Of a stretch of DNA of 64,000 bases, positions 6,827-16,365 are shown one piece after another. Source of the stretch: Rhizobium laguerreae (GTDB lineage Bacteria; Pseudomonadota; Alphaproteobacteria; Rhizobiales; Rhizobiaceae); NCBI RefSeq assembly GCF_002008165.1, contig NZ_MRDM01000014.1, positions 930,001 to 994,000 of the forward strand, given 5' to 3'. The notes below the pieces were generated by a model, which saw nothing but the letters and a program-made list of their open reading frames with translations, was not told the origin of the DNA and did no database searches. Made by a program: the position numbers and the translations under genes. Each line of letters starts with the position of its first letter. Position 1 is the stretch's first letter.

Positions 6827-9800
6827 TTACGCCGCATCCTCGATCTCGGTTTCGGCCTTGCGCGGCACGTAGTTCAGCACCGGCCCGAGCCAGCGCTCGA
6901 CTTCAGACACCGCCATCTGCTTGCGCGCCGCATAATCCTCGACTTGATCGCGCTCCACCTTGGCGACGCCGAAATAATAGGAGTCGGGGTGGCCGATATA
7001 GAGGCCGGAGACCGAGGAACCGGGCCACATCGCATAACTCTCCGTCAGCTTCACGCCGGCCGCTTTTTCAGCGTCGAGCAACTTGAACAGCGTTGCCTTT
7101 TCGGTGTGGTCGGGCTGGGCGGGATAACCGGGCGCAGGACGGATGCCGGCATAGGCTTCGGTAATGAGATCCTCTTTGCTGAGCGTCTCGTCCTTGGCAT
7201 AGCCCCAGTATTCGCGTCGCACCTGCTCATGCATACGCTCGGCAAAAGCTTCGGCGAAGCGGTCGGCCAGCGCCTTGACGAGGATCGACGAATAATCGTC
7301 GTTCGCCCGCTCGAAACGCTCGGCGATGGCGATTTCCTCGATGCCGGCCGTCACCACGAAGCCGCCAACATAATCCTCAACGCCGCTTGAAACCGGCGCC
7401 ACGAAATCGGAAAGTGCCACGTTCGGCCGCCCGTCCCGCTTCGAAAGCTGCTGACGCAACGTGTAGAAAGTAGCCAGTTCTTGGCTGCGGCCCTCGTCCG
7501 TGAACAGCCGGATATCGTCGCCGACCGCGCCGGCCGGCCAGAAGCCGATGACGGCGCGCGGGCGGAACCACTTCTCGTCGATGATCTTCTTCAGCATCGC
7601 CTGCGCATCGGCCCAGAGCGCGCGCGCCGCCTCGCCCTGCTTCTCGTCTTCGAGAATGGCAGGATAACGGCCGCGCAATTCCCAGGTCTGGAAGAACGGC
7701 GTCCAGTCGATATATTTGGCAAGCTCGGCCAGATCGTAATCCTCGAACACCCGCGTGCCGAAGAATTGCGGCTTCTTCGGCTGGTAGGCAGACCAGTCGA
7801 CCTTGTGGGCATTCTCGCGGGCTCGCGGCAACGGCAGCCGCACCTTCTCTGCCTCGCTACGCGCATGGGCAGCCGCCACCTTGGCATATTCGGCGCGGAT
7901 ATCGTCGACATAGCCCTGGCGGCTATCCGGCGACAGCAGAGCCGAGACAACGCCGACGGCGCGGCTCGCATCGGTCACGTAAACCGTCTGCCCCTTGTTG
8001 TAGCCGGGATGGATCTTCACGGCCGTATGCACGCGGCTGGTCGTCGCCCCGCCGATCAATAGCGGGATCTCGAAGCCCTGCCGCTCCATCTCGGCAGCAA
8101 CATGCACCATCTCGTCGAGCGACGGCGTGATCAGGCCGGAGAGGCCGATGACGTCGACCTTCTCGGCAATGGCCGTCTCGAGAATCTTCGTCGCCGGCAC
8201 CATGACGCCGAGGTCGACGATCTCGTAATTGTTGCAGGCAAGCACGACGCCGACGATGTTCTTGCCGATATCGTGCACGTCGCCCTTGACCGTCGCCATC
8301 AGGATCTTGCCGGCCGACCGTCGCTGGTCGCCGCCGTTGAGGCGCTTTTCCTCTTCCATATAGGGCAGCAGCACGGCAACCGCCTGCTTCATCACGCGTG
8401 CCGACTTGACCACCTGCGGCAGGAACATTTTGCCCGAGCCGAAGAGGTCACCGACGACGTTCATGCCGGCCATCAGCGGCCCTTCGATGACGTGCAGTGG
8501 CCGGGCGGCCTGCAGGCGCGCCTCCTCGGTATCGGTCTCGATATATTCGGTGATGCCGTTGACCAGCGCATGCTCGAGACGCTTCTCGACGCTCCATTCG
8601 CGCCAGGAAAGATCCTGGACGCGGCCTTCGCGTGCCGCGCCGCCACGGAATTTCTCCGCCACTTCGAGCAGCCGCTCGGTACCATCAGGACGACGGTTCA
8701 GCACCACGTCCTCGCAGGCTTCGCGCAGCTCGGGATCGATATTGTCGTAGACGGCAAGCTGGCCGGCATTGACGATGCCCATGTCCATGCCCGCCTGGAT
8801 GGCGTGGTAGAGGAACACGGCATGCATCGCCTCGCGCACCGGCTCGTTGCCGCGGAACGAGAAGGAAAGGTTCGACACGCCGCCCGAAATATGCACCAGC
8901 GGCATGCGCTCGCGGATCGTGCGCGTCGCCTCGATGAAGTCGACACCGTAATTATTGTGCTCTTCGATGCCGGTCGCGACCGCGAAGATGTTCGGGTCGA
9001 AGATGATATCCTCGGGCGGGTAGCCGATCTTCTCGGTCAGCAGCTTGTAGGCACGCGTGCAGATATCCACCTTGCGCTCGTAGCTGTCCGCCTGCCCCGT
9101 CTCGTCGAAGGCCATGACGACGACGGCGGCACCATAATTGTGCAGCAGCCGCGCCTGGGCGAGGAAATTCTCCTCGCCTTCCTTCAGCGAGATCGAGTTG
9201 ACGATCGGCTTGCCCTGGACGCGCTTCAGGCCGGATTCGATGATCGAGAACTTCGACGAGTCGATCATCACGGGCACGCGGGCGATGTCAGGCTCGGCGG
9301 CGATGAGGTTGAGGAACTCGACCATCGCCTTTTCGGAATCGATTAGGCCTTCGTCCATGTTGATGTCAATCACCTGCGCGCCGTTCTCGACCTGGTCGCG
9401 GGCGACATCGAGCGCTGCGGTGAAATCGGCGTTGGTGATCAGTTTGCGGAAGCGGGCCGAGCCGGTGACGTTGGTGCGCTCGCCGACATTGACGAAGGGA
9501 ATGTCCTTGGTCAGTTCGAAGGGTTCGAGACCCGACAGCGACATGAAGGGGCGATGCTCGGGAATCGGCCGTGGCTTGTACTTGGAAACGGTCTCGGCGA
9601 TCGCCTTGATATGCTCGGGCGTCGACCCGCAGCAGCCGCCGACGATATTGACGAGGCCCTCGCGGGCGAAGCCGTCGATCTGCGCCGCCATCAGCTCCGG
9701 CGTTTCGTCATACTGGCCGAACTCGTTCGGCAGGCCGGCATTCGGATAGGCGCAGATGAAGGTGTCGGCAACACCCGAAAGCTCCTGCAGGTGCGGGCGC

Positions 9801-10600
9801 ATCGCATTGGCACCGAGCGCGCAGTTGAGCCCGATCGTGAAGGGATTGGCATGGCGCACCGAGTTCCAGAAGGCCGACGGCGTCTGGCCGGACAGCGTGC
9901 GGCCTGAAAGATCGGTGATCGTGCCGGAGATCATCACCGGCAGGCGCACGCCCTTGGCCTCGAAGCGCTCCTCGCAGGCGAAGATCGCAGCCTTGGCGTT
10001 CAGCGTGTCGAAGATCGTCTCGATGAGGATGATGTCGGCACCGCCGTCGATCAGCCCGTCGATCTGCTCGCCATAGGCGGAACGCAGATCGTCGAAAGTC
10101 ACGGCCCGGAAGCCAGGATTGTTGACGTCGGGCGAGATCGAGGCGGTACGGTTGGTCGGCCCGATGGCGCCGGCGACGAAGCGGCGGCGGCCATCCTCAC
10201 GCTCGGCGCGCTGCGCCGCGCGGCGCACGATTTCGGCACCTTCCTTGTTGAGGTCATAGACCGCACTTTCCATCTCATAATCGGCCTGCGCGATGCGGGT
10301 CGAGGAGAAAGTATTGGTCTCCAGAATATCGGCGCCGGCCTTGGCGTATCTGTAATGGATCTCTTCGATCGCGTCCGGCTGGGTCAGGATCAGAAGGTCG
10401 TTATTGCCCTTCTGGTGACAGGCGCAGCCGAAGAAGCGCGTCCCGCGGAACTGGTCTTCATCATAGCCAAGCCCCTGGATCTGCGTGCCCATGGCGCCGT
10501 CCAGAACAAGGATGCGTTCGCTCGCGGCTTGTCTCAAAGCTGCGAAAACTTCACTGCCGTCACGTTTGCCCGTTTCCGGACCAAAGAGATTGTCAAACAC
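6827..10600 (-). CDS. metH: cobalamin-dependent methionine synthase
   Basis: Protein of 1257 residues, the full family length. It transfers the methyl group of methyltetrahydrofolate to homocysteine in the cytoplasm. Domain order: homocysteine domain with zinc cysteines at NCALG (about 256) and GGCCGS (about 320); pterin domain (about 350-630); cobalamin cap and Rossmann domain with the DVHDIGKN motif (about 772) whose His coordinates cobalt; C-terminal SAM-dependent activation domain with SYAMWPGSSVSGLYIGHPDS. The GTG start (VFDNLFGPE) has AAGGAG upstream; ATGs further upstream lack family similarity and run into the operator palindrome. It is monocistronic, with its own terminator. Confidence 0.98.
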   Translation of the reverse strand: MFDNLFGPETGKRDGSEVFAALRQAASERILVLDGAMGTQIQGLGYDEDQFRGTRFFGCACHQKGNNDLLILTQPDAIEEIHYRYAKAGADILETNTFSSTRIAQADYEMESAVYDLNKEGAEIVRRAAQRAEREDGRRRFVAGAIGPTNRTASISPDVNNPGFRAVTFDDLRSAYGEQIDGLIDGGADIILIETIFDTLNAKAAIFACEERFEAKGVRLPVMISGTITDLSGRTLSGQTPSAFWNSVRHANPFTIGLNCALGANAMRPHLQELSGVADTFICAYPNAGLPNEFGQYDETPELMAAQIDGFAREGLVNIVGGCCGSTPEHIKAIAETVSKYKPRPIPEHRPFMSLSGLEPFELTKDIPFVNVGERTNVTGSARFRKLITNADFTAALDVARDQVENGAQVIDINMDEGLIDSEKAMVEFLNLIAAEPDIARVPVMIDSSKFSIIESGLKRVQGKPIVNSISLKEGEENFLAQARLLHNYGAAVVVMAFDETGQADSYERKVDICTRAYKLLTEKIGYPPEDIIFDPNIFAVATGIEEHNNYGVDFIEATRTIRERMPLVHISGGVSNLSFSFRGNEPVREAMHAVFLYHAIQAGMDMGIVNAGQLAVYDNIDPELREACEDVVLNRRPDGTERLLEVAEKFRGGAAREGRVQDLSWREWSVEKRLEHALVNGITEYIETDTEEARLQAARPLHVIEGPLMAGMNVVGDLFGSGKMFLPQVVKSARVMKQAVAVLLPYMEEEKRLNGGDQRRSAGKILMATVKGDVHDIGKNIVGVVLACNNYEIVDLGVMVPATKILETAIAEKVDVIGLSGLITPSLDEMVHVAAEMERQGFEIPLLIGGATTSRVHTAVKIHPGYNKGQTVYVTDASRAVGVVSALLSPDSRQGYVDDIRAEYAKVAAAHARSEAEKVRLPLPRARENAHKVDWSAYQPKKPQFFGTRVFEDYDLAELAKYIDWTPFFQTWELRGRYPAILEDEKQGEAARALWADAQAMLKKIIDEKWFRPRAVIGFWPAGAVGDDIRLFTDEGRSQELATFYTLRQQLSKRDGRPNVALSDFVAPVSSGVEDYVGGFVVTAGIEEIAIAERFERANDDYSSILVKALADRFAEAFAERMHEQVRREYWGYAKDETLSKEDLITEAYAGIRPAPGYPAQPDHTEKATLFKLLDAEKAAGVKLTESYAMWPGSSVSGLYIGHPDSYYFGVAKVERDQVEDYAARKQMAVSEVERWLGPVLNYVPRKAETEIEDAA

Positions 10601-10640
10601 GGGAGGGCTCCTTGACGTCGTAAGACCAGACTTCCAAATC

Positions 10641-10660
10641 ACATAAAGATATCTTTATGT
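10641..10660. promoter_or_regulatory. 20-bp perfect palindrome upstream of metH
   Basis: ACATAAAGATATCTTTATGT is a perfect 20-bp palindrome ending 40 bp before the metH start. From memory it resembles operators of SahR-type ArsR regulators, which control S-adenosylhomocysteine-responsive methionine-cycle genes in Proteobacteria. The regulator gene is not in the window, so the assignment is inference. It lies 109 bp from the divergent AGE gene and might affect that too. Confidence 0.7.
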
Positions 10661-10769
10661 CAATATATGCCTGTCGATTTCGTGCTTTGCAAATCTCGCC
10701 GGATGACAGACTCGCACGACGCCTATATAGGCGTTTACCACGCTTTGTGCACGAAATCGGAGGAGCATC

Positions 10770-12029
10770 ATGGCACCCGCAATCGGAAACGCCGTGCTTG
10801 GAAACTGGACGACCCGCGCCTATCACCGCGGCTGGCTGCTGACCCAGGCGAACGGTCTCTTCGATTTCTTCCAGCACAATTCGGTCAACCCAAAGGGCGG
10901 CTTCTACGATCTCGACGACGAAGGTAGGCCTCTCGACGCCGATGGCCAGGTCCGCGGCATCCATATCGCGGCGCGCGCGGTGCATTGCTTCTCGATCGGT
11001 GCTCTGCTCGGCCGCCCCGGAGCCTCCCACGTCGTCGACCACGGCATGGACTATATCTGGAACCATCATCGCGACCGGAAAAACGGCGGCTATTTCTGGT
11101 CGCTCAACAATGACGGTCCGGTCGATTCCAACAAGCAGGGCTATGGCCATGCTTTCGTGCTGCTCGCCGCCTCAGCGGCAAAGACGATCGGCCATCCGCT
11201 TGCCGACGGCATGCTCGCCGATATCACCGAGATCCTCAACACAAAATTCTGGGAAGCGAAGCACGGCGCGATCGCCGAGGAATTCACCGCCGACTGGCAG
11301 CCGCTCGACGGCGGCGCCTATCGCGGCCAGAACTCCAACATGCACCTGACCGAAGCGCTGATGGCGGCCTTCGAAGCCACCGGCGACAGGGAATACCTGA
11401 CCAAGGCCGAAAGCATCGCCGATCTCGTTATCCGCCGCGCGGCGGGTTCGGTCGACTGGCGCGTCGCCGAGCATTTCGATGCCGAATGGAATCTCGACAA
11501 GGCTTACTATCATTCGAATGAAATGTTCCGCCCGGCCGGCACAACGCCCGGTCATTGGCTGGAATGGGCCCGCCTCATCCTGCAGCTCTGGGCGCTCGGC
11601 GGCAAACGGATCGAATGGATGCCGGATGCGGCGAAGGCCCTCTTTGCGCAATCCATGGCGCTCGGCTGGGACAACGACAAGGGCGGCTTCTTCTATACGC
11701 TCGATTGGGACGACAAGCCCGCCAAGCGCAACAAGCTCTGGTGGCCAGCCTGCGAAGGTGCGGCTGCCGCACATTTCCTCAACGAGCACCTGCCGAGCGA
11801 TTTCCATGAAGAGAGCTACCGCAAGATCTGGAACGTGATCGAGCGCGCCTTCATCGACCACAAGAACGGCGGCTGGCATGAGGAGCTGACGGAGGATCTC
11901 GTTCCCTCTCACTCTCTCTTCCCCGGTAAGGGCGATATCTACCACGCGCTGCAGGCCTGTCTCATCCCGCTTTTCCCGGCGACGGGCAGCCTGACGAAGG
12001 GCATCACTGAGGCTGGCAGCAAGCTCTGA
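10770..12029 (+). CDS. AGE-family sugar epimerase/isomerase
   Basis: Protein of 419 residues of the N-acylglucosamine 2-epimerase family, an alpha/alpha six-barrel enzyme. Typical segments include GGFYDLDDEG, YGHAFVLLAAS, NSNMHLTEALMAAFEATGD and LWWPACEGAAAAHF, whose conserved Arg/Glu/His line the active site. GGAGGAG precedes the ATG. Members interconvert mannose and fructose, or GlcNAc and ManNAc. Which substrate applies here cannot be read from sequence. It is alone, divergent from metH. Confidence 0.9.
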   Translation: MAPAIGNAVLGNWTTRAYHRGWLLTQANGLFDFFQHNSVNPKGGFYDLDDEGRPLDADGQVRGIHIAARAVHCFSIGALLGRPGASHVVDHGMDYIWNHHRDRKNGGYFWSLNNDGPVDSNKQGYGHAFVLLAASAAKTIGHPLADGMLADITEILNTKFWEAKHGAIAEEFTADWQPLDGGAYRGQNSNMHLTEALMAAFEATGDREYLTKAESIADLVIRRAAGSVDWRVAEHFDAEWNLDKAYYHSNEMFRPAGTTPGHWLEWARLILQLWALGGKRIEWMPDAAKALFAQSMALGWDNDKGGFFYTLDWDDKPAKRNKLWWPACEGAAAAHFLNEHLPSDFHEESYRKIWNVIERAFIDHKNGGWHEELTEDLVPSHSLFPGKGDIYHALQACLIPLFPATGSLTKGITEAGSKL

Positions 12030-12054
12030 GGCGAACGGCCTCACCGGCAAGAGA

Positions 12055-12126
12055 CGTCATTCTCAGCCTTGTGCCGAGGATCTACGGATAGCGCGGCAGA
12101 TGCTCGGCACAAGGCCGAGCATGACG
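12055..12126. repeat. palindromic intergenic element, copy 1 (RIME-like)
   Basis: The outer ends CGTCAT and ATGACG are inverted. Inside are two short palindromes, TCTCAGCCTTGTGCCGAGGA and TGCTCGGCACAAGGCCGAGC. It matches the element at 55781-55860 in ends and both inner arms. The two-palindrome layout resembles rhizobial intergenic mosaic elements. It lies between convergent genes. Confidence 0.75.
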
Positions 12127-12140
12127 AGCGAAAAGCATTG

Positions 12141-12527
12141 TCAGCGCTCCTGCGCCAGATCCAGACGAATACAATGTTGCAAACGAATATTGTGCTGGCG
12201 GTTCACGGCCTCGATCATCCGCTCCACGTCGTCGATCGGCGAATGCAATATCTCCGACAAGAGCGCACGAAAATCGGCTTGCGATATCTCCACGGCCATG
12301 CCGGTGATCGTGCGCTGAAGCTTGGTGTGAAGAACCCAATGCAGGACCGCCCGGCGATAGGCGTCATCGAGCAGCACAGCCAGATCGCCGGCCTCGATCT
12401 CATATTCGAACGACAGGCTGACATGGCCGGAATCGACGGGAAGCGAATAGATCAGCCTTCCATCGATATCATCGACATGCGGCTCGTAGCCATCACCCAT
12501 GCGGCGATTGCCGGAAATTGCAGCCAT
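12141..12527 (-). CDS. uncharacterised protein at the end of the racemase/ABC operon
   Basis: I do not recognise this 128-residue protein. Its N-terminal half is acidic (GYEPHVDDIDGRLIYSLPVD, DLAVLLDDAYR); its C-terminal half is helical (ALLSEILHSPIDDVERMIEA). No signal peptide or membrane segment is visible. Its ATG lies one base after the stop of the UPF0303 gene, which argues for a real, translationally coupled gene. Confidence 0.55.
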   Translation of the reverse strand: MAAISGNRRMGDGYEPHVDDIDGRLIYSLPVDSGHVSLSFEYEIEAGDLAVLLDDAYRRAVLHWVLHTKLQRTITGMAVEISQADFRALLSEILHSPIDDVERMIEAVNRQHNIRLQHCIRLDLAQER

Positions 12528-12528
12528 C

Positions 12529-13017
12529 TCAGGCGAGCCGCAGCGAATCCAGATCCTTGGCCAGCATCAGTGCCAGCGCCTCGACCGCGAGATTGTGGTC
12601 GTCGCGCTGCGGCAGGCCGGAGACGGTGACGGCGCCGATGCAGCCGGTGCCTTTGACGTTGATCGGGAAACTGCCGCCATGCGGCGCATAGTCGGCGCCG
12701 GAAAGCCCGTTATCCTCCACCGTCTTGCCGTCCCTCTGCAACTTCAGGCCGGAGGCATAGCTGCTGCGGAAATAACGCAGCACCATGTTGCGCTTGCGGC
12801 GGACCCAATTGACGTTATCGGGCGTCACACCCGGGAGGGCAGCATAGAAAACGGGCATCGAATGCAGGGTCACGTCGATCGCGATACCGAGGCCGCGTTC
12901 GGTGGCGAGTTCCTGCAGGAGTTTGCCGAGCTGCCATGCCGTCGTCAGGTCGAAGGCGTCGAAGCTCAGCACTTTCTCCTGCTCCACGATCCGGCTGAGA
13001 TCGTCCTCGATTGTCAT
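12529..13017 (-). CDS. UPF0303 / heme-degrading-domain (HbpS-like) family protein
   Basis: Protein of 162 residues starting MTIEDDLSRIVEQEKVLSFD. Family features include AWQLGKLLQELATERG, AIDVTLHSMPVFYAALPG, NVNWVRRKRNMVLRY and the glycine-rich GLSGADYAPHGGSFPI. The family has a GlcG/HbpS-type fold; biochemical roles are not well established. It is downstream of the flavin reductase in the same direction, separated by a repeat element. An upstream in-frame start would add 18 poorly conserved residues. Confidence 0.82.
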   Translation of the reverse strand: MTIEDDLSRIVEQEKVLSFDAFDLTTAWQLGKLLQELATERGLGIAIDVTLHSMPVFYAALPGVTPDNVNWVRRKRNMVLRYFRSSYASGLKLQRDGKTVEDNGLSGADYAPHGGSFPINVKGTGCIGAVTVSGLPQRDDHNLAVEALALMLAKDLDSLRLA

Positions 13018-13103
13018 GATAAGCGTTCCTCTTGCGCGATGATCCGTGCAGACCATTCTCGCGGGGAGCAAAAAAGTAAAGCAAAAACTTGGGCCTACCG
13101 CTG

Positions 13104-13152
13104 GAGCAATTCCAGCAAAACTGCGCGGCGGTTTTGCGTCCGGAATTGCGCG
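13104..13152. repeat. palindromic rhizobial intergenic element
   Basis: Nested inverted arms CAATTCC (13107-13113) / GGAATTG (13142-13148) and CAAAAC (13116-13121) / GTTTTG (13131-13136) enclose TGCGCGGCG. The pattern GAGCAATTCCAGC...GCGTCCGGAATTGCG is, from memory, frequent between Rhizobium genes. It lies inside the operon, between the flavin reductase and UPF0303 genes. Confidence 0.65.
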
Positions 13153-13208
13153 AATACAAAGAGATAGGGAATTTTCGTCACTCGAAGAAAACGGAAATGC
13201 TCTCTATG

Positions 13209-13820
13209 TCAGTGCTTTGGCGTCAGCATCTCGAAGCGGTCGCGGATGGTGGCGCAGGTATCGCCGCCGAGCCGCGCGATGGCATCGACCGCGGCCGGAT
13301 CGACATGCAGCCGTTCAGGATCGACGACCCCGTCGCGATAATGCGCGTAGACGATCTCGCCCATGACGATCTGCCGCGAGCGGCCGAGCTCCAGCGTCAC
13401 ATGCCGCTTGCATTCGAAGGCGGCCGGCGCCTCGGCGATAAAGGGCGAGGCCACCTTCTCGCCCGGCATCGCCGTGAGGCCCGCCTCCTTCAACTCGTCG
13501 ACGCCGCGCGGATATCTGGCACCGCAGACATGCATCGCCTCGGCGATGGCGAAGGAGACGATATTGACCGTGAACACCTCGGTCATGCGGATATTGTGGC
13601 CGGTGTCCTTGAACGACATGTCGGCATTGTTCTCGACTCCGATCGCAAGGATCGGCGGATCGGCCGAAAGGCAGTTGAAGAAACTGAAGGGCGCCGCATT
13701 GATCCGGCCGTTCTCGTCGACCGTCGTCACCAACGCGATCGGCCGCGGAATGATCGTGCCGATCATCAGCTTGTAGCGTTCTCGCTCGCTGAGCTGCTTG
13801 AAATCGAAGGAAACGGACAT
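13209..13820 (-). CDS. flavin reductase-like (FMN-binding split-barrel) protein
   Basis: Protein of 203 residues. IIPRPIALVTTVDENGRINAAPFSFFN near the N-terminus and DPPILAIGV are hallmarks of flavin-reductase-like FMN-binding proteins. The HVTLELGRSRQIVMGEIVYAH segment is also typical. Members reduce FMN or serve flavin monooxygenases in the cytoplasm. It follows the racemase by 4 nt, so it likely acts in the same catabolic route. Confidence 0.9.
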   Translation of the reverse strand: MSVSFDFKQLSERERYKLMIGTIIPRPIALVTTVDENGRINAAPFSFFNCLSADPPILAIGVENNADMSFKDTGHNIRMTEVFTVNIVSFAIAEAMHVCGARYPRGVDELKEAGLTAMPGEKVASPFIAEAPAAFECKRHVTLELGRSRQIVMGEIVYAHYRDGVVDPERLHVDPAAVDAIARLGGDTCATIRDRFEMLTPKH

Positions 13821-13824
13821 CGAT

Positions 13825-14568
13825 TCAGCCGACCTTCAGGATCGGCGAGAAGCCGCTCATCGCCCCGGTAAAAGGTTTCGGCAGTGGCGAGGCGTAGGAG
13901 CCGCGCTTGCTGGTGGAAAGTCCGAGCGACACCAGCGTTTCGGCCTGCTTGACGGCGGCCGCGACGCCATCGACGACCGGCACGCCGTAGATTTCCTGCA
14001 GTTCTCGCGCCAGATCGGTCATGCCGGCACAGCCGAGCACGATCGCCTCGGCGCCGTCTTCCAAAAGCGCCCGCTCGATCTCGGCTCTGAGCTTGCCGAT
14101 CGCGCCCGAGCCTGCATCTTCCAGCTCCAGCACGGGGATGTCGGAAGCGCGCACCTTGGCACGGTCGCCCATGCCGTAGCGGCGCACCAGATTGTCGATC
14201 AGCACCCGCGAGCGCTCCAGCGTCGTCACCACGGTGAAGCGCTGCGCCAGGAAGCCCGCCGTCACCACGGCGGATTCGCAAAGCCCGAGGATCGGCACAT
14301 CGGCAAAGGTTCGCGCCGCTTCGAGCCCGGTATCGTCGAAACAGGCGATAACAGCCGCGTCATAGCCCGCCGTCTGCCGCTCCTTGAGTTCGGCGAGCAG
14401 GCCGGGGATCGCTAAGGCCCCGTCGTAGTGTCCCTCGATGGAAACCGGCCCCATGCGCGAAGTGGCCGCGATGATCTCCGTGCCGGATGCCGCCACAGCA
14501 CGCGCGGCGGTGGCGGCCTTCTCGGTCATGGAGGCCGTGGTGTTCGGATTGACGATGAGGATGCGCAT
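13825..14568 (-). CDS. aspartate/glutamate/hydantoin racemase family protein
   Basis: Protein of 247 residues starting MRILIVNPNTTASMTEK, the typical opening of hydantoin racemases. Two cysteines, one in AVIACFDDTGLEAAR (about residue 76) and one in IVLGCAGMTDLA (about 180), fit the two-base catalytic pair of the family. It starts one base after the stop of the last permease, so it is tightly linked to the transporter. The likely substrate is a hydantoin or related cyclic amide, but no hydantoinase gene is in view. Confidence 0.88.
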   Translation of the reverse strand: MRILIVNPNTTASMTEKAATAARAVAASGTEIIAATSRMGPVSIEGHYDGALAIPGLLAELKERQTAGYDAAVIACFDDTGLEAARTFADVPILGLCESAVVTAGFLAQRFTVVTTLERSRVLIDNLVRRYGMGDRAKVRASDIPVLELEDAGSGAIGKLRAEIERALLEDGAEAIVLGCAGMTDLARELQEIYGVPVVDGVAAAVKQAETLVSLGLSTSKRGSYASPLPKPFTGAMSGFSPILKVG

Positions 14569-14569
14569 G

Positions 14570-15391
14570 TCAGTTAATCTTTGCCTGCCGCCGGCTGAGC
14601 ATCGTCATGATGCCGAGCGCTACGAGAATGATGGTGAAGGAAAACAGCGTCGTCACCGTGCCGAGCGCATAGAGCACCGGCGTCGTGACATTGGTCGTCA
14701 TGCCGTAGATTTCGAGCGGCAGCGTATTGTAGGTGCCTGATGTCATCAGCGTGCGGGCGAATTCGTCATAGGAGAGCGTGAAGCCGAACAGGCCGACGCC
14801 GACCAGGCTCGGGGCGATCATCGGCAGCACGACGTGGCGGAACGTCTGCCAGGAGCTGGCGCCGAGGTCGCGCGCCGCCTCCTCATAGGCCGGCGAGAAA
14901 CGGTTGAAGACGGCAAACATGATTAGCACGCCGAAGGGCAGCGTCCAGGTCAGATGGGCGCCGAAGGCCGAAGAATACCAGGCGGGTTTGAGCCCTCCTT
15001 CCTGGAAGACGACACCGATGCCGAGCGAGATGATGATCGACGGCACGACGAGACTTGCGACCGTGGCGTAGAAGAGCGCCGTCGAACCGCGGAAACGGCG
15101 GCGGAAGGCAAGGCCGGCGAGCAGCGAGACGACGACGGTCACCACCATCACCATTAGCCCGAGGGTGAAGGAGCGGCGGAACGAGGCGCCGAAATCGCCG
15201 ACCGCCTGCTTCTCGAACAGGTTGAAGAACCAGTGCGTGGAAACGCCGTTCATCGGGAAGGTCAGACCGCCGTCCGGACCCTGGAAGGAGAGGATCAGAA
15301 TCGCCGAAAGCGGCCCGTAGAGGAACAGCACGAAGATGATGAAGAAGAGCGCCAGCAGATAGAATTCCAGGCCGCGTTTTTCGTGGCTCAT
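14570..15391 (-). CDS. ABC transporter permease, PotC type
   Basis: Membrane protein of 273 residues with about six helices. Its EAA loop reads EEAARDLGASSWQTFRHVVLP. It resembles PotC/YdcV-type spermidine/putrescine-family permeases. It follows the PotB-type permease with one base between stop and start and is followed equally tightly by the racemase. Confidence 0.94.
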   Translation of the reverse strand: MSHEKRGLEFYLLALFFIIFVLFLYGPLSAILILSFQGPDGGLTFPMNGVSTHWFFNLFEKQAVGDFGASFRRSFTLGLMVMVVTVVVSLLAGLAFRRRFRGSTALFYATVASLVVPSIIISLGIGVVFQEGGLKPAWYSSAFGAHLTWTLPFGVLIMFAVFNRFSPAYEEAARDLGASSWQTFRHVVLPMIAPSLVGVGLFGFTLSYDEFARTLMTSGTYNTLPLEIYGMTTNVTTPVLYALGTVTTLFSFTIILVALGIMTMLSRRQAKIN

Positions 15392-15392
15392 C

Positions 15393-16307
15393 TCAAAGCT
15401 CCTTGCGGATATCGACGACGCGCAGGATGGCCGCGACCATCAACAGCACGACGGCGAGCAGCACCACGGCATTGGCGGCAGCGGCCGGATATTGCAGCAG
15501 CGACATCTGGTTCTTCATCATCAGCGCCACCGACGCGCTCTGGCCGCCGGACATCACCTGCACTGTCGAAAAGTCAGCCATCACAAGCGTCACGACGAAG
15601 ATCGTACCGATCGCCATGCCGGGTTTGGCGAGCGGGAAGACGACATTCCACAACACCTGCCAGCCCGACGCGCCGGCATCGCGCGCCGCCTCGAACAGCG
15701 ACCGGTCGATGCGCATCAGCGTATTGAAGATCGGCGTCACCATGAACAGCGTATAGAGATGCACCATGGCGAGCACGACGGCGAAATCGGAATAGAGCAG
15801 CCATTCGATCGGCTGCGGGATGATGCCCATCTTGATCAGCGTCGAATTGACGAGGCCGTTGCGCCCGAGCACCGGGATCCACGAAATCATGCGGATGATG
15901 TTCGACGTCATGAACGGCACGGTGCAGACGAGGAAGAGGATCATCTGCGTCGAGGTCTTGCGGATGTGGAAGGCCAGGAAATAGGCGACCCAGAAACCGA
16001 TGACGAGCGTCAGCGCCCAGACGATCGCAGTGAATTTCAGCGTGTTGAGATAGATCTTCCACGTCACCCACGAACCGAGCGTGTCGGTGTAGTTCATCGT
16101 CAGGAAATCGGGATAGAGACCGGCAAAGTCGTAGTCCCAGAAGCTGACGACCGCGATCATCGCGATCGGCAGCAGGAAGAACAAGCCGAGAATGACAAAC
16201 AGCGGCGTCGCCTGGAGATAGGATATCGCCGATGGGGAAAGCTTCAGCCCGCGCCCGCCGCGCGCACCCTGGCCATCCTCCTCCGTTTCCGCTGCGATGG
16301 TCGCCAT
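15393..16307 (-). CDS. ABC transporter permease, PotB type
   Basis: Membrane protein of 304 residues. A short charged N-terminus (ETEEDGQGARGGRG) precedes about six helices. The EAA loop is FEAARDAGASGWQVLWNVVFP. It is partnered with the adjacent PotC-type permease. In the transcript it is separated from the upstream binding-protein gene by the long inverted repeat at 16366-16457. Confidence 0.94.
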   Translation of the reverse strand: MATIAAETEEDGQGARGGRGLKLSPSAISYLQATPLFVILGLFFLLPIAMIAVVSFWDYDFAGLYPDFLTMNYTDTLGSWVTWKIYLNTLKFTAIVWALTLVIGFWVAYFLAFHIRKTSTQMILFLVCTVPFMTSNIIRMISWIPVLGRNGLVNSTLIKMGIIPQPIEWLLYSDFAVVLAMVHLYTLFMVTPIFNTLMRIDRSLFEAARDAGASGWQVLWNVVFPLAKPGMAIGTIFVVTLVMADFSTVQVMSGGQSASVALMMKNQMSLLQYPAAAANAVVLLAVVLLMVAAILRVVDIRKEL

Positions 16308-16365
16308 CCCTTACCCTTTCGGAAGCTCGTCATTCGTCCGGTCGTTAAAAGAGGGATCGAGAAGA

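Noticed and set aside
8102..9346. 414-residue plus-strand ORF
   Set aside because: Lies entirely opposite metH, whose domains account for the sequence; high GC third positions open the antisense frame.
11172..12050. 292-residue minus-strand ORF
   Set aside because: Antisense to the AGE-family gene, which has the recognised motifs and ribosome site.
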